64,000 nt of DNA from Tardibacter sp963781025 (GTDB lineage: Bacteria; Pseudomonadota; Alphaproteobacteria; Sphingomonadales; Sphingomonadaceae): NCBI GenBank assembly GCA_963781025.1, contig CAWADU010000003.1:62001-126000 (forward strand), written 5' to 3'. The position numbers and the translations under genes were made by a program. Within the stretch, counting starts at the first letter, position 1, and each line of letters opens with the position of its first letter. The notes under the pieces were generated by a model. That model ran no database searches. It was not told the origin of the DNA and worked only from the letters and a program-made list of their open reading frames with translations. This document shows positions 18,914-28,342 of the stretch, one piece after another.

Positions 18914-19741
18914 CTAGCCCGCTCGTGCGCTGAAGACGTGCGCCGACATCGGCGCGTCTATGCCGTTCGCGCCGCTGAGCCTGGATAGCGCGAGAGTGGC
19001 AGCCTCCGTCGCCTTATCGAGCGCGCCGGGGCCGAACGCCTCGAGTTCTGCTCGAAGGGGTGAGCCATGACAAAGACCGATCGCGGCCTGCTCGGCAGAT
19101 CTCGCGCGGCAGCGCTGCTCGACGGTCTCGATGACAACCTTGTCAAAGCCCGCCGCATGCAGGTCGGCCTCGATCTGCTTCTTGTCGTGGTGGCCATGCG
19201 GCACGCGGCGGAAGAAGCTTGGCGGGTTTTCAGGAAACAAGGCGCAAAGCGCGTCACTGAGCGCGGCGGAGACCGGGTTATCCTCGATCCGGTTCCAGAC
19301 ATTGAAAAGGAAGCGACCCTCAGGCCGCAGCACGCGGCGAGCTTCGCTGTACGCTTTGACGCGATCAGGGAAAAACATCACGCCGAATTGACAAAGGACC
19401 AGATCGAAGCTCGCCTCGCTGAAGGGGAGTGACTGGGCGTCCGCCCGCTCGAATGTCACCTTCGCCGAGTGGATTCGCTGGGCGGCGACGTCGAGCATCG
19501 CCTGGTTAAGATCAGTGGCGACAATCTGGTTGTCGGGAAGCTTGCTTACGAGCGCCGCGGTAACCACGCCGGTGCCGGCGGCGGTCTCCAGAATGCGACG
19601 TGGATGTGAGGTTGCGGCGCGAACAGCGAGATCAGAAGCGTAGGGCTCGAACAGCATCGGCACCATGCAGCGGTCATACAGCGCAGGGATGGAACCCGCA
19701 AAAACTGTGTCGCCCGAGGACATCGCGGCAACATACTTCAA
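18914..19741 (-). CDS. Class I SAM-dependent methyltransferase
   Basis: 275 aa from ATG 19741; ATG 19723 is an alternative. Motif I is ILETAAGTGVVT (about 50-61), motif II IVATDLN, motif III FERADAQSLPF and post-motif DLVLCQFGVMFFPD. These are the UbiE/Methyltransf_11 pattern of small-molecule methyltransferases. Nothing in the neighbourhood indicates the substrate. It is on the same strand as the crotonase at 19801, 59 bp apart, so the two may be co-transcribed. Confidence 0.87.
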   Translation of the reverse strand: MKYVAAMSSGDTVFAGSIPALYDRCMVPMLFEPYASDLAVRAATSHPRRILETAAGTGVVTAALVSKLPDNQIVATDLNQAMLDVAAQRIHSAKVTFERADAQSLPFSEASFDLVLCQFGVMFFPDRVKAYSEARRVLRPEGRFLFNVWNRIEDNPVSAALSDALCALFPENPPSFFRRVPHGHHDKKQIEADLHAAGFDKVVIETVEQRCRARSAEQAAIGLCHGSPLRAELEAFGPGALDKATEAATLALSRLSGANGIDAPMSAHVFSARAG

Positions 19742-19800
19742 TCCGGGCGACGGGAAAACAGCAGGGGGCCAGGATCGGCGCGCGCCCGGGTGCAGGGGCG

Positions 19801-20550
19801 CTAGGCAAACCGTGCTTTACGGCGTTCCCTGAAGGCAGCGAGACCCTCCTGGAACGCCGAGCCGTCGAAACAATCGTCGAAGCGCCGGTCGAAATCCGCC
19901 TTGCGCGAGATATGTTCCTCTTGGAGCATCGATTTCAGCGCGCCAACGCTGGCAGGCGCGTTCTCCGCAATGGCTCCGGCCAGCATTTCCGCTTCGCTTT
20001 CGCCTGAAGTTGAGACCTGCTCGACAAGGCCTATCCGGGCGGCCTCGGCTGCGTCGATGGTCCCGGCACCGAACAGGAGCCGCGCTGCCTGGCCACGACC
20101 GACGGCGGCGACCAGGCGCGCCACATCCTCGATGGGATAGGCGATGCCCAGTTTCGCCGGCGTCACGGCGAAACGAGCCCGTTCGCCCGCAATCCGTATG
20201 TCGCATGCAAGCGCGAGCGCCACGCCCGCGCCGAAGCAATCGCCGTCGATCGCGGCAATCGTCGGGATAGCCAGCGTTCGTAGCGGGTCCATGGCTTCGC
20301 GCATCATCTGGCGGAAAGCCGCTCGGTCCGAAGCATTGCCGGCCAGGTCCGCCAGTTCATTCAGGTCCGATCCTGCGCAGAATGATCCAGGCACGGCAGA
20401 AAGCAGCAGCAGAACGCGAGCCTCCGAAGAGGCGATGGCGGCGATGGCGTGCGCGAGGGCGTGCCAACCCTTGGCGGTCAGTGCGTTGCGCGCGGAAGCT
20501 CGATCCAGCCGGATGCAGGCGATGAAGCCCGAGATGTCGAACGTAATCAT
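19801..20550 (-). CDS. Enoyl-CoA hydratase/isomerase family protein
   Basis: 249 aa from ATG 20550. N-terminal strand IACIRLDRASARNALTAKGW, oxyanion segment FCAGSDLNELADLAG and second loop GDCFGAGVALALACDIRIAG are all present. The later catalytic position reads KLGIAYPIE, lacking the canonical hydratase Glu-containing loop, so the reaction could be isomerisation or hydrolysis. An in-frame extension to 20658 is rich in Arg and unlike the family. It is the last clear chromosomal gene before the left border of the tRNA-Glu island. Confidence 0.87.
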   Translation of the reverse strand: MITFDISGFIACIRLDRASARNALTAKGWHALAHAIAAIASSEARVLLLLSAVPGSFCAGSDLNELADLAGNASDRAAFRQMMREAMDPLRTLAIPTIAAIDGDCFGAGVALALACDIRIAGERARFAVTPAKLGIAYPIEDVARLVAAVGRGQAARLLFGAGTIDAAEAARIGLVEQVSTSGESEAEMLAGAIAENAPASVGALKSMLQEEHISRKADFDRRFDDCFDGSAFQEGLAAFRERRKARFA

Positions 20551-20708
20551 AATATCCCGATAGTGAAGGTGATCGCCATGGCCAACCCGGCGGTTCCTTC
20601 GATGGTTCGATTTTTCGGTAGCCATCACAGTCGTCGAAAGACGTCTACGGCGCCGCATTCCGGAAATTTGCCATTTTTACCGAAAACGGAAAAAATTGGA
20701 TAATTACA

Positions 20709-20722
20709 ACCACTTAAGTGGT
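20709..20722. repeat. Perfect 14-bp palindrome at the island border
   Basis: ACCACTTAAGTGGT is a perfect palindrome overlapping the first four bases of the left attachment-like copy. The half TTAAGTGGT recurs in the operator-like sequence before the toxin-antitoxin genes (20977-20984 region). It might bind an element-encoded protein. Confidence 0.5.
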
Positions 20723-20745
20723 GACCCCTATGGGACTCGAACCCG
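20719..20745 (-). repeat. attR-like copy of the tRNA-Glu 3' end (left island border)
   Basis: On the minus strand this 27-bp segment reads as the T-arm GGGTTCGAGTCCC followed by the acceptor 3' strand and CCA. It matches the 3' end of the intact tRNA-Glu at 42082-42108 at 26 of 27 positions, in direct orientation. There is no D-arm or anticodon arm here, so it is not a tRNA gene. Duplicated tRNA 3' ends are the usual scar of tyrosine-recombinase islands. Confidence 0.75.
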
Positions 20746-20962
20746 ATCCGCAAGGGATTGCTGGGGACGGGAGGGGAAGAAAATGGCTGAAATCCGCGAT
20801 TTCGATTCCCGCTCAATCCCGGCCGTTACCGCGACGCTCCCACGGATCGTCATCAGGATGCGATGGAGCAGATGGCGTTTTGCAAGCTGGGAAAGGTTTC
20901 GTCCATTGGATGGGGTCAATCAGATGTCGACCCGCTCCTGGGATACTTGCTCAACGGCGGGG

Positions 20963-20991
20963 TTGAGTTGGACCATTAAGTGGTCTATACC
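20963..20991 (+). promoter_or_regulatory. Promoter with embedded operator for the toxin-antitoxin genes
   Basis: TTGAGT (20963-20968), a 17-bp spacer and TATACC (20986-20991) form a good sigma-70-type promoter. The spacer contains GACCATTAAGTGGTC (20971-20985), with 5-bp perfect arms. Its place between -35 and -10 is typical for autorepression by a Phd/VapB-type antitoxin. The antitoxin start is 33 bp downstream. Confidence 0.6.
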
Positions 20992-21023
20992 TACTGCAAA
21001 AGTTTGTTCTTCGGAGAAGCCCC

Positions 21024-21281
21024 ATGCAAATCCCTGTGTCCGAAGCGAAAGGCCAGCTCACCGAACTGGTCAGGCGTGCGGAAGCCGGCGACGAGGTTAT
21101 CTTGACCCGTCACGGCCATGCGGCCGTGCGCCTCGTGCCCATCAAGGTGCCGACGGACCGGGCCTCGCGTCGGAAGCTGATCGATACGGTCCGTGCGTCC
21201 GCTGCAGCCAAGGCGTCTCCAGGACCGATTGCCGCCCGCAGCCAGGATTTCCTTTACGGTGATGAGGGCATGCCCGGATGA
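21024..21281 (+). CDS. Phd/YefM-type antitoxin
   Basis: 85 aa. The N-terminus MQIPVSEAKGQLTELVRRAE, followed by GDEVILTRHGHAAVRLVPI, is a textbook Phd/YefM DNA-binding fold; the charged C-terminal tail would bind and inhibit the toxin. Its last codons overlap the toxin start (ATGA), ensuring coupled translation. It most likely represses its own promoter through the palindrome at 20971-20985. A GGAGA sits upstream of the ATG. Confidence 0.9.
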   Translation: MQIPVSEAKGQLTELVRRAEAGDEVILTRHGHAAVRLVPIKVPTDRASRRKLIDTVRASAAAKASPGPIAARSQDFLYGDEGMPG

Positions 21282-21661
21282 TCGCCATCGATACCTCAGC
21301 GATCATGGCCATCCTTCTCAACGAACCCGAAGCCGATGCCTGCATCGCCGCGATCGAGGCGGAAGAGGATATCGTTATCTCTTCGGCAACCCTTGCCGAG
21401 ACGCTGATCGTCGCGGGCCGGCGCAATGTCGAAGCGGAGGCGGTCAGCCTGATCGATGGGCTTGGGCTGGAGGTGGTTTCGGTAACCCCGGCGTCGGCGA
21501 AGCGCGTCGCGGACGCCTATGCGCACTGGGGGAAGGGCATCCACCCGGCGGGCCTCAACTTCGGCGATTGCTTCGCCTACGAGGTGGCAAGGGAACATGC
21601 TTGCCCCTTGCTCTTCGTGGGGAATGACTTCGCCCAAACGGATATTGAAGGTGCTCTCTGA
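21278..21661 (+). CDS. vapC: PIN-domain toxin (VapC family)
   Basis: 127 aa, full PIN length. Acidic residues expected to hold Mg2+ are visible: Asp5 in AIDTSAIM, Glu in LAETLIV (about 44) and Asp in NFGDCFAYEVA (about 98), plus GNDF near the end. VapC toxins are ribonucleases that cleave tRNA or rRNA and are neutralised by the adjacent antitoxin. The 3' half of this gene is the start of a ~300-bp direct repeat whose second copy lies at 32176-32474. Confidence 0.92.
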   Translation: MIAIDTSAIMAILLNEPEADACIAAIEAEEDIVISSATLAETLIVAGRRNVEAEAVSLIDGLGLEVVSVTPASAKRVADAYAHWGKGIHPAGLNFGDCFAYEVAREHACPLLFVGNDFAQTDIEGAL

Positions 21662-21820
21662 CGCTCCCGTCGCAGACATGTCGTTGCGCAACCTTGTTTC
21701 ACGGGTCATAATCGATAACTACTTCCCCGATCGGTCTCGGCCGTCGGGCGCGCGGCGGGCGAAAGCCCGCCGTTGCTCTTTGCACACAGCGGATTGTGCA
21801 GCAGTGTCGTGACCGCTTGG
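21523..21820. repeat. Direct repeat, copy A (vapC 3' end plus downstream)
   Basis: About 298 bp, from inside vapC past its stop, resembling 32176-32474 along its whole length with scattered mismatches. Shared landmarks are the GLNFGDCF coding block, the sequence around the stop, and a perfect hairpin CGGCGGGC-GAAA-GCCCGCCG (21753-21772). The end is near GTGTCGTGACCGCTTGG. With copy B it brackets the DUF2384/helicase/nuclease/ATPase cassette. Confidence 0.8.
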
Positions 21821-21875
21821 TGAGCAGTCCAGCCCACAGCGGTACGCGAACAGCGTTGCGTCAACGGAGCAGCGA

Positions 21876-22238
21876 ATGGCTACCCTTTCCGAGTTCATCA
21901 CAAGTCTGCGGGAACCGCAGGCGTCGCACATTTCGCCTGAGCGTATCTCCGCAGCTCTCGGCGTCAGGGTCGCCAGCCTAGCCGATTTGGCCGGTGTTCA
22001 TCCTGATATGCTGCGCAATCCGCAGTCTGAGCGCCTGCAGGAAAAGCTGCGCGAAATGGTCAAGGTCATTTCCGGCGCCGCTGCACTGACAGGCGATGTG
22101 CCGAAAGCGATCTACTGGTATCGTAATGCGCCCATTGCCGATTACGATCACAAGACCGCGGCCGAACTCGTGGCCGGAGGGTATGCAGATGCTGTTATGG
22201 CGTATTTGCGTGATCTCGAAAACGGCGCCAGCGGGTGA
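21876..22238 (+). CDS. MbcA/ParS/Xre-type (DUF2384) antitoxin-like protein, orphan
   Basis: 120 aa. The C-terminal ~50 residues (VPKAIYWYRNAPIADYDHKT, then AAELVAGGYADAVMAYL) match the DUF2384 toxin-binding domain of Xre antitoxins. The N-terminal half has a helix-turn-helix-like stretch (ISAALGVRVASLADLAGVH). Such antitoxins normally precede a RES or similar NAD-degrading toxin; here the next gene on the strand, 117 bp on, is a 1994-aa helicase. It may regulate that operon or be a leftover of a lost toxin pair. It starts 56 bp after direct repeat A. Confidence 0.78.
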   Translation: MATLSEFITSLREPQASHISPERISAALGVRVASLADLAGVHPDMLRNPQSERLQEKLREMVKVISGAAALTGDVPKAIYWYRNAPIADYDHKTAAELVAGGYADAVMAYLRDLENGASG

Positions 22239-22355
22239 CGGTTCAAGCGTGGTCCGACCGCAATTGTGTGCCAGCATTTCGGACGAACGAATTATCGGCG
22301 AAAAGGTCTTTTTAATGGCGAGACGCTTAGTTAACCTTCGCGAGAGGGGGCAAGC

Positions 22356-25300
22356 ATGGACAATTTTCGCGAAGATGGTCTTGATGACGGTAACGATACC
22401 GAGACAAATGTGGATAGTCCGACGGTTTCCGCAGATATTGCCGGGAGCTTTACCTATGCCTCTTATCAGAACGCCATTCCGGTCGTTCGCTCGATCGTAA
22501 TCGAAAATCATACCGGCAGACAGTTTCATAGCTGCCTGGTCGAGCTTTCGTCATCGCCATCCTTCCTCCGCCCCAAATCCTGGACGGTGGATCGGCTCGC
22601 GCCAGGCGACAGTCTGTCGCTGAGCGATCGTAAGGTAGAGCTCGACGCAGCCTATCTCGCCGGCCTTAACGAAGCCGAACGCGGCGAGATCACGCTGCGC
22701 CTCACCGCCAACGGAGAGGTCGTCGACGAACGCCATTTCCCCGTCAGGCTCCTGGCCCGCGACGAATGGGGCGGCGTCGCCGACATGGTCCAGCTATTGC
22801 CGGCATTTGCGATGCCGAACGATCCGGCCGTTGCGCGCATCCTCCGGGCCGCGGCAGAGCGGCTCTTGGCCAACGGGCACTCCGGCGGGCTGGACGGCTA
22901 CCAGTCCGGCGACCCGCAGCGCGCCTATCTGCTGAACGCCGCGATCTATTCGGCCATCGCCGGCATGGCGCTGCACTATGCCGAGCCGCCGGCGAGCTTC
23001 GAGAGCCGCGGGCAGAAGGTCCGCCGTCCCGGCACCATTGAGGAGGACCGCCTCGCCACCTGCCTCGACACCACGCTTCTTTTCGCCGCAGCGCTCGAAG
23101 CTGCCGGACTCCACCCAGTCTTGCTGATGTTTAATGGTCACGCGGCGGTAGGCGTGTGGCTGGCGAAGCGGACTTTCGCCAACTCGATCGAGACCGACCA
23201 GATGGAAGTGCGCAAGGCCTTGGCATCTCGCGAACTGATCGTGTTCGAAACCACCGGCGTCACTCACCACCCGGCAATGGCGATGGAGGCCGCGCAGAGA
23301 GCCCTCGACCATCGCATGAGCGAGGAAGAGGCGGCCAATTTCGTAGCCGCGATCGACGTCCGGCGGGCGAGAAGCGGAGGGATAACGCCGCTCGCCTCGC
23401 ACGAACCGCTGCGGCGCAATGCATCGGGCGACATGGAAGGCGAAACGCCGCCGACCGCAGACTTGTCCCTACCGACTGCCCCGGCGTTCGGCGAACTGCC
23501 GCCGGAAGTCGTGGAGGAGAAGCCCACCACCGCCGCCGGACGGATCGACCGCTGGCAGAAGAAGTTGCTCGACCTGACGCTCCGGAACCGGTTGCTCAAC
23601 TTTCCGATTACGAAGAAGGCAATACCCTTCCTGTGCACGGATGTCGCCTATCTCGAGGACCGGCTGTCGGAGGGCGCGGCGGTCCGGCTGATCTCGCTAC
23701 CCGAACAGAACCCCTTGGGCGAACGCGACGCGGCGCTCTATCGCGAAGTCCACGGCCGCGACATCCAGCGGGGCTTCGCGGCGGAGGCGCTCCAGCGCGA
23801 CGAGCTGGCCTCCCCGCTCGACGCGCGCCAGCTCGAAGCGCGCCTGATCGATCTCCATCGCCAGGTGCGCAACGACTTCGCCGAAGGCGGAGCCAACACC
23901 CTGTTCCTCGCGGTCGGCTTTCTGCGCTGGAAGAAGAAGCCGGGAGACGAGCGCAGCTACCGCGCCCCTCTACTGCTTGTTCCCGTGAAGCTGGAGAGGC
24001 GGAGCGCCAGTTCGTCGTTCACGCTCCGCTTCCATGAGGACGAACCGCGTTTCAACGCGACGCTCCTGCAATTCCTCGAACGCGAGTTCGATCTCAAGCT
24101 GCCGCAGTTCGCCGGCGAGCTGCCGCTGGACGACAGCGGGATCGACGTACCGCGCGTGCTGGCCATGGCGCGCCAGGCGGTCCGCGATGTGCCGGGCATG
24201 GAAGTGCTGGACGAAACCGCACTGTCGACCTTCTCCTTCGCCAAGTTCCTGATGTGGAAAGACCTGGTCGAGCGGACCGATGCGCTGCGCGAGAACCGGG
24301 TCGTCCGCCACCTCATCGACACGCCCGAGCAGGCCTTTTCGATAGATGGCGCCCAGTCCGCGTTCCCCGACGAAACCGAGCTCGACCGCGCCTATGCGCC
24401 GGCGGATATTGTTTGCCTGCTGCCTTCGGATTCGTCGCAGACGGCCGCCAGCCTCGCCGCTGCCGAGGGCCGCGATTTTGTCATCGTCGGGCCGCCGGGA
24501 ACGGGCAAGAGCCAGACCATCGCCAATATGATCGCCAACTGCCTAGCAGTCGGAAAAACGGTCCTGTTCGTCGCCGAAAAGACTGCAGCGCTCGATGTCG
24601 TCTATCGCCGGCTGCGCGAGCACGGTCTCGGCGACCATTGCATCGAGCTGCATTCGAACAAGGCCGATCGGCGGCGCTTCCTCACCCAGCTCAAGGTTGC
24701 CTGGGAGCATGGCGGCCGGACTGACGCATCGGATTGGGTCGAGATCAATGGCCGCCTGAAACTGCGGCGTGACGCGCTCAACGCCTATGTAGCGGCGCTG
24801 CACACGCGCTATGCCAATGGCTGGACGCCATATCTGGCGCTCGGGATCGCGTTGCAAGCCGCGGATGCGCCGGCACCGGAACTCTCGTGGCGTGAACGCG
24901 ACGCCCATGACGCGCAGACGCTGGCGGTGCTGGAAGACCTGGCCACGGAAGTCGGCAAGGTCTTCGCCTCGGTGGAACGGCAGCCGGCGCTGGACCTCGT
25001 CGACCGCGACGAGTGGAGTTCGGCTTGGCAGGCCGACCTGCTTGCCGCCGCTTCGTCGCTGCGCAACGCGGCCGATCTGCTCGCGAGTGCGCTGGCGGCC
25101 TTCCGCGCCGGCCTTGGGCTCGGGTCCCCCGAACACCCGTCGCAGCAAGAGACCGATGCCTTGACTGGGTTGGCCGATGCGCTGGAGAATGCCCGAGGGC
25201 GCGATGTCACGATCGCTTTCGATCCCGAATTCGCGCAATGTTCCGAAGAACTCGCCAGGCTGGGAGCCTCGATCGAGGCCTATCGCGCCGCCGAAGGCGA

Positions 25301-28300
25301 CCTCGCGGCGGCCTTCGACCCGCAGTCCGTCCGCGATGTCGATTTAGCCGCGCTGGACCGCCAATGGCGCGAGGCAAACGCATCGATGTGGCCGATGTCC
25401 GCTCTGGGCCGGCGCAAAGTGTCCAAGCTGTTGCAAAGCTATGCGACACAAGGCTCGACCCAGCCCGAGCAGGATCTGGCGCAACTGCGGCGGATGCAAG
25501 AACAACTCACGACGATCGACCAGACCGCGCTGAGTGGCAAACCCCTGCTCATCGTCGGACTCGACACCGACACCGAGGCTGTTGCCGACATCCTTGATCG
25601 CGCGCGGCGGCTTCGCGCGGCGCTTCGTCTGCCGGGCCGGGGTGCGGACGAGCTTGGTTCCGTCGCCGACATTGTGGCGACAGCGCAGCGTGAGGGTGAA
25701 GACGGTCGGCTCCTCCAGTCCGGCGGCAAGTTGCTGGCCGCGGCCCGCGGCTTCGACGCCGCCCGCCGGCAATTCGGCGAGACCGCAGGGCCTGATGCTG
25801 CGATGGTGGATACGAACGACCTCGGTAAGCTCGCAGGTTCCCTCGACGCGCTCGTCAACGCGCAGCACTTGCTTCGCGACTGGTCGGTCTGGTGCCGTAT
25901 CAAGCGCCGAGCCGTCGCATCGGGGCTGGCGTCCCTGGTCGAGCAGATCGAGGCGAGGACCGTCCCGGCCGACGAAGCGCCCGCGGCCTTTCGCCTCGGC
26001 TACGCGCGCTGGTGGCTGCCTGGGGTGTTGGACGGTGATCCGGTTCTCAGAGGTTTCCGGCGTTTCCAGCACGAGAACGCTATCGCCGAGTTTCGCGAGA
26101 TCGACGACCTGGTGCGCTCGCACGCCACCCGGCGCGTGATCGACGCGATCGCGCATGGTCTGCCGTCCGTGCAGAGCGTGCCGCGCAATTCCGAGTTGGG
26201 CCTGCTGCGCCACCAGATGGAACTGCAGCGGCCGAGCCAGTCGATCCGCGACATGATCGGCAAGATGCCCGAGACCTTCGCCAAGCTCGCCCCGTGCATG
26301 CTGATGTCGCCGCTGTCGATCGCGCAGTATTTCCCGCCAAACCATGCGCTGTTCGACGTCGTCATCTTCGACGAGGCCTCGCAGATCACGACATGGGACG
26401 CGGTCGGCGCCATCGCGCGCGGGCGGCAGACCATCATCGTCGGCGATCCGAAGCAGTTGCCGCCGACCAATTTCTTCGGCCGCAACGAAGAGGAAGAGGA
26501 CATCGCCGACCACGAGAAGGACTTGGAAAGCATCCTAGACGAGGCGAAGGCATCGGGCATTCCGGTTCGCGATCTGAGGTGGCACTATCGCAGCCGAAGC
26601 GAGTCGCTGATCGCCTTCTCCAATCACCACTATTACCAGAATCGGCTGGTCACCTTTCCTTCGCCAATGGTGGAAGACCGGGCGGTGCGGCTGCACAAGG
26701 TGCCCGGCGGCGTCTACGATCGCGGCAAGAGCCGAACCAATCGGATCGAGGCAGAGGCCGTCGCTGGCGAGGCGGTGAAGCGGATGAAGGAATGGCTGGC
26801 GCTGCCCGACAAGAGCCGCCCCACGCTTGGCATCATCACCTTCAACGCGCAGCAGCAGTCGCTCATTATGGACCTGCTCGACGCAGCACGGCGGGATGAT
26901 CCCGATCTGGAGTGGTTCTTCGCCGAAGAGCGGGTGGAGCCGACCATCGTCAAAAACCTGGAGAACGTGCAGGGCGACGAGCGGGACGTCATCCTCTTCT
27001 CGATCACGTTCTGGAAGGATGCCGCCGGAAAGCTGACGATGGATTTCGGCGCGCTCAACCGCGACGGTGGCGAGCGCCGCCTCAATGTGGCCGTCACCCG
27101 CGCCCGGCAGGAACTGACCGTCTTCTCCGGCTTCACGGCGGACCAGATAGACCCTACGCGCGCGAAGGGGTTAGGCGTCCACCACCTGAAGACCTTCCTC
27201 GACTATGCCAAGCGCGGCGCGATCGCCTTGCCCGCGCAGGACGGCGGATCGCTCGGGGGCTTCGATTCGCCGTTTGAGCAGGCAGTTGCCGAGCGGCTCG
27301 AAAGCCGCGGCTGGATGATCGTGCCGCAGGTCGGGATTTCCGGCTTCCGGATCGACCTGGGCATCCGCCATCCCGACCTCGCGGGCGCCTATCTGGCTGG
27401 GGTCGAGTGCGACGGCGCGACGTATCACAGCGCCGCCACGGCACGCGACCGCGACAAGGTTCGCGAGCAAGTGCTTACGGGCCTGGGCTGGAAGATCCTG
27501 CGCGTCTGGTCGACCGACTGGTGGTTTGACGCCCAAGGCTGCGCGGATCGGCTGCATGCCGAGCTGGAAAGCCTGCTGGAGAGCAGCAGGGCCCATCGCG
27601 CTGCGCAGGCGGACGGCGCGAGCGGAGCCAGCGGTGCCACGCGCTGGGACATGGGCCACGAAATCGAAGGGGCTGAGGAAATCCGCGACGACAGCGCGGC
27701 GATATTGGACGAAGAAGCGCCAGTTCCGGCAACCGCCGAAAGGGAATTGGTATCCGCCGAGGCTCCGCCGACACTCGGAGAGCGCCAGACGGGTTCCACG
27801 CCAGCTGCGGCCGATGCGCCAAGCGTGCTTTACCGCATCACCGACCTGTCGGCCTTTGCCGTCGCACCCGACCGCTTCTACGAATTCGGCTACCGTGACA
27901 TCTTGTGCGGAATGATCGAGGCCGTGATCGAAACGGAAAGCCCCTTGCGAACCGACATCCTGTGCCAGCGGATCGCCCGGGTCCACGGGTGGCTGCGCAC
28001 GGGCGGCAAGATTCGAGAGCGGATCGACCTGCATTTGCGTGATTTCGACCGCACCGGCGAATCGAGCGGCGAATTCATCTGGAAGAAGGGTGCGGTCGCG
28101 GACATCCAGTCCTATCGCGCACCCGGCGGCGAAGACGCCCGCAGAGCGATCGGGGACATCCCGCTGGCCGAGCTGGCTTGGATCGTGATCGAGAATCCGG
28201 GCCTCCTCGACGAGCCGGATCCGGCACGCGAATTGGCGCGTCTGCTCGGCGTCGAACGTCTGGCTGCCGCGTCGCGCGCGCGGCTGGACGAGGCCATCGC

Positions 28301-28340
28301 CAAAGCCCGTACAGCGGCAACCGCAGCTTCCCCGGAGTAG
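22356..28340 (+). CDS. DUF4011 / SF1 helicase / Vsr-like nuclease / DUF3320 giant protein
   Basis: 1994 aa from ATG 22356 (GAGAGGGGG upstream). A DUF4011 block starts near 396 (RIDRWQKKLLDLTLRNRLLN). The SF1 helicase has Walker A GPPGTGKS at 712-719, Walker B FDEASQ with D1339/E1340, GDPKQLPP near 1372 and the AAA_12 motif LENVQGDERD near 1536. A C-terminal restriction-like (Vsr/MTES_1575) nuclease follows from ~1636 with RIDLG and ECDGATYH, and then DUF3320 from ~1826. Proteins of this layout are found in defence islands. The stop lies 2 bp before the nuclease gene, and the third gene overlaps that, so helicase, nuclease and ATPase are one operon. Confidence 0.9.
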   Translation: MDNFREDGLDDGNDTETNVDSPTVSADIAGSFTYASYQNAIPVVRSIVIENHTGRQFHSCLVELSSSPSFLRPKSWTVDRLAPGDSLSLSDRKVELDAAYLAGLNEAERGEITLRLTANGEVVDERHFPVRLLARDEWGGVADMVQLLPAFAMPNDPAVARILRAAAERLLANGHSGGLDGYQSGDPQRAYLLNAAIYSAIAGMALHYAEPPASFESRGQKVRRPGTIEEDRLATCLDTTLLFAAALEAAGLHPVLLMFNGHAAVGVWLAKRTFANSIETDQMEVRKALASRELIVFETTGVTHHPAMAMEAAQRALDHRMSEEEAANFVAAIDVRRARSGGITPLASHEPLRRNASGDMEGETPPTADLSLPTAPAFGELPPEVVEEKPTTAAGRIDRWQKKLLDLTLRNRLLNFPITKKAIPFLCTDVAYLEDRLSEGAAVRLISLPEQNPLGERDAALYREVHGRDIQRGFAAEALQRDELASPLDARQLEARLIDLHRQVRNDFAEGGANTLFLAVGFLRWKKKPGDERSYRAPLLLVPVKLERRSASSSFTLRFHEDEPRFNATLLQFLEREFDLKLPQFAGELPLDDSGIDVPRVLAMARQAVRDVPGMEVLDETALSTFSFAKFLMWKDLVERTDALRENRVVRHLIDTPEQAFSIDGAQSAFPDETELDRAYAPADIVCLLPSDSSQTAASLAAAEGRDFVIVGPPGTGKSQTIANMIANCLAVGKTVLFVAEKTAALDVVYRRLREHGLGDHCIELHSNKADRRRFLTQLKVAWEHGGRTDASDWVEINGRLKLRRDALNAYVAALHTRYANGWTPYLALGIALQAADAPAPELSWRERDAHDAQTLAVLEDLATEVGKVFASVERQPALDLVDRDEWSSAWQADLLAAASSLRNAADLLASALAAFRAGLGLGSPEHPSQQETDALTGLADALENARGRDVTIAFDPEFAQCSEELARLGASIEAYRAAEGDLAAAFDPQSVRDVDLAALDRQWREANASMWPMSALGRRKVSKLLQSYATQGSTQPEQDLAQLRRMQEQLTTIDQTALSGKPLLIVGLDTDTEAVADILDRARRLRAALRLPGRGADELGSVADIVATAQREGEDGRLLQSGGKLLAAARGFDAARRQFGETAGPDAAMVDTNDLGKLAGSLDALVNAQHLLRDWSVWCRIKRRAVASGLASLVEQIEARTVPADEAPAAFRLGYARWWLPGVLDGDPVLRGFRRFQHENAIAEFREIDDLVRSHATRRVIDAIAHGLPSVQSVPRNSELGLLRHQMELQRPSQSIRDMIGKMPETFAKLAPCMLMSPLSIAQYFPPNHALFDVVIFDEASQITTWDAVGAIARGRQTIIVGDPKQLPPTNFFGRNEEEEDIADHEKDLESILDEAKASGIPVRDLRWHYRSRSESLIAFSNHHYYQNRLVTFPSPMVEDRAVRLHKVPGGVYDRGKSRTNRIEAEAVAGEAVKRMKEWLALPDKSRPTLGIITFNAQQQSLIMDLLDAARRDDPDLEWFFAEERVEPTIVKNLENVQGDERDVILFSITFWKDAAGKLTMDFGALNRDGGERRLNVAVTRARQELTVFSGFTADQIDPTRAKGLGVHHLKTFLDYAKRGAIALPAQDGGSLGGFDSPFEQAVAERLESRGWMIVPQVGISGFRIDLGIRHPDLAGAYLAGVECDGATYHSAATARDRDKVREQVLTGLGWKILRVWSTDWWFDAQGCADRLHAELESLLESSRAHRAAQADGASGASGATRWDMGHEIEGAEEIRDDSAAILDEEAPVPATAERELVSAEAPPTLGERQTGSTPAAADAPSVLYRITDLSAFAVAPDRFYEFGYRDILCGMIEAVIETESPLRTDILCQRIARVHGWLRTGGKIRERIDLHLRDFDRTGESSGEFIWKKGAVADIQSYRAPGGEDARRAIGDIPLAELAWIVIENPGLLDEPDPARELARLLGVERLAAASRARLDEAIAKARTAATAASPE

Positions 28341-28342
28341 TC

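Noticed and set aside
20719..20745. Second tRNA gene at the left border
   Set aside because: Only T-arm and acceptor 3' strand are present; no D-arm or anticodon arm can be folded.
20863..20979. 38-codon plus-strand ORF before the toxin-antitoxin promoter
   Set aside because: No ribosome site or family resemblance; too short to support.
22239..22355. RES-type toxin partner for the DUF2384 protein
   Set aside because: The gap is only 117 bp and the next gene is the helicase; no RES motif seen.
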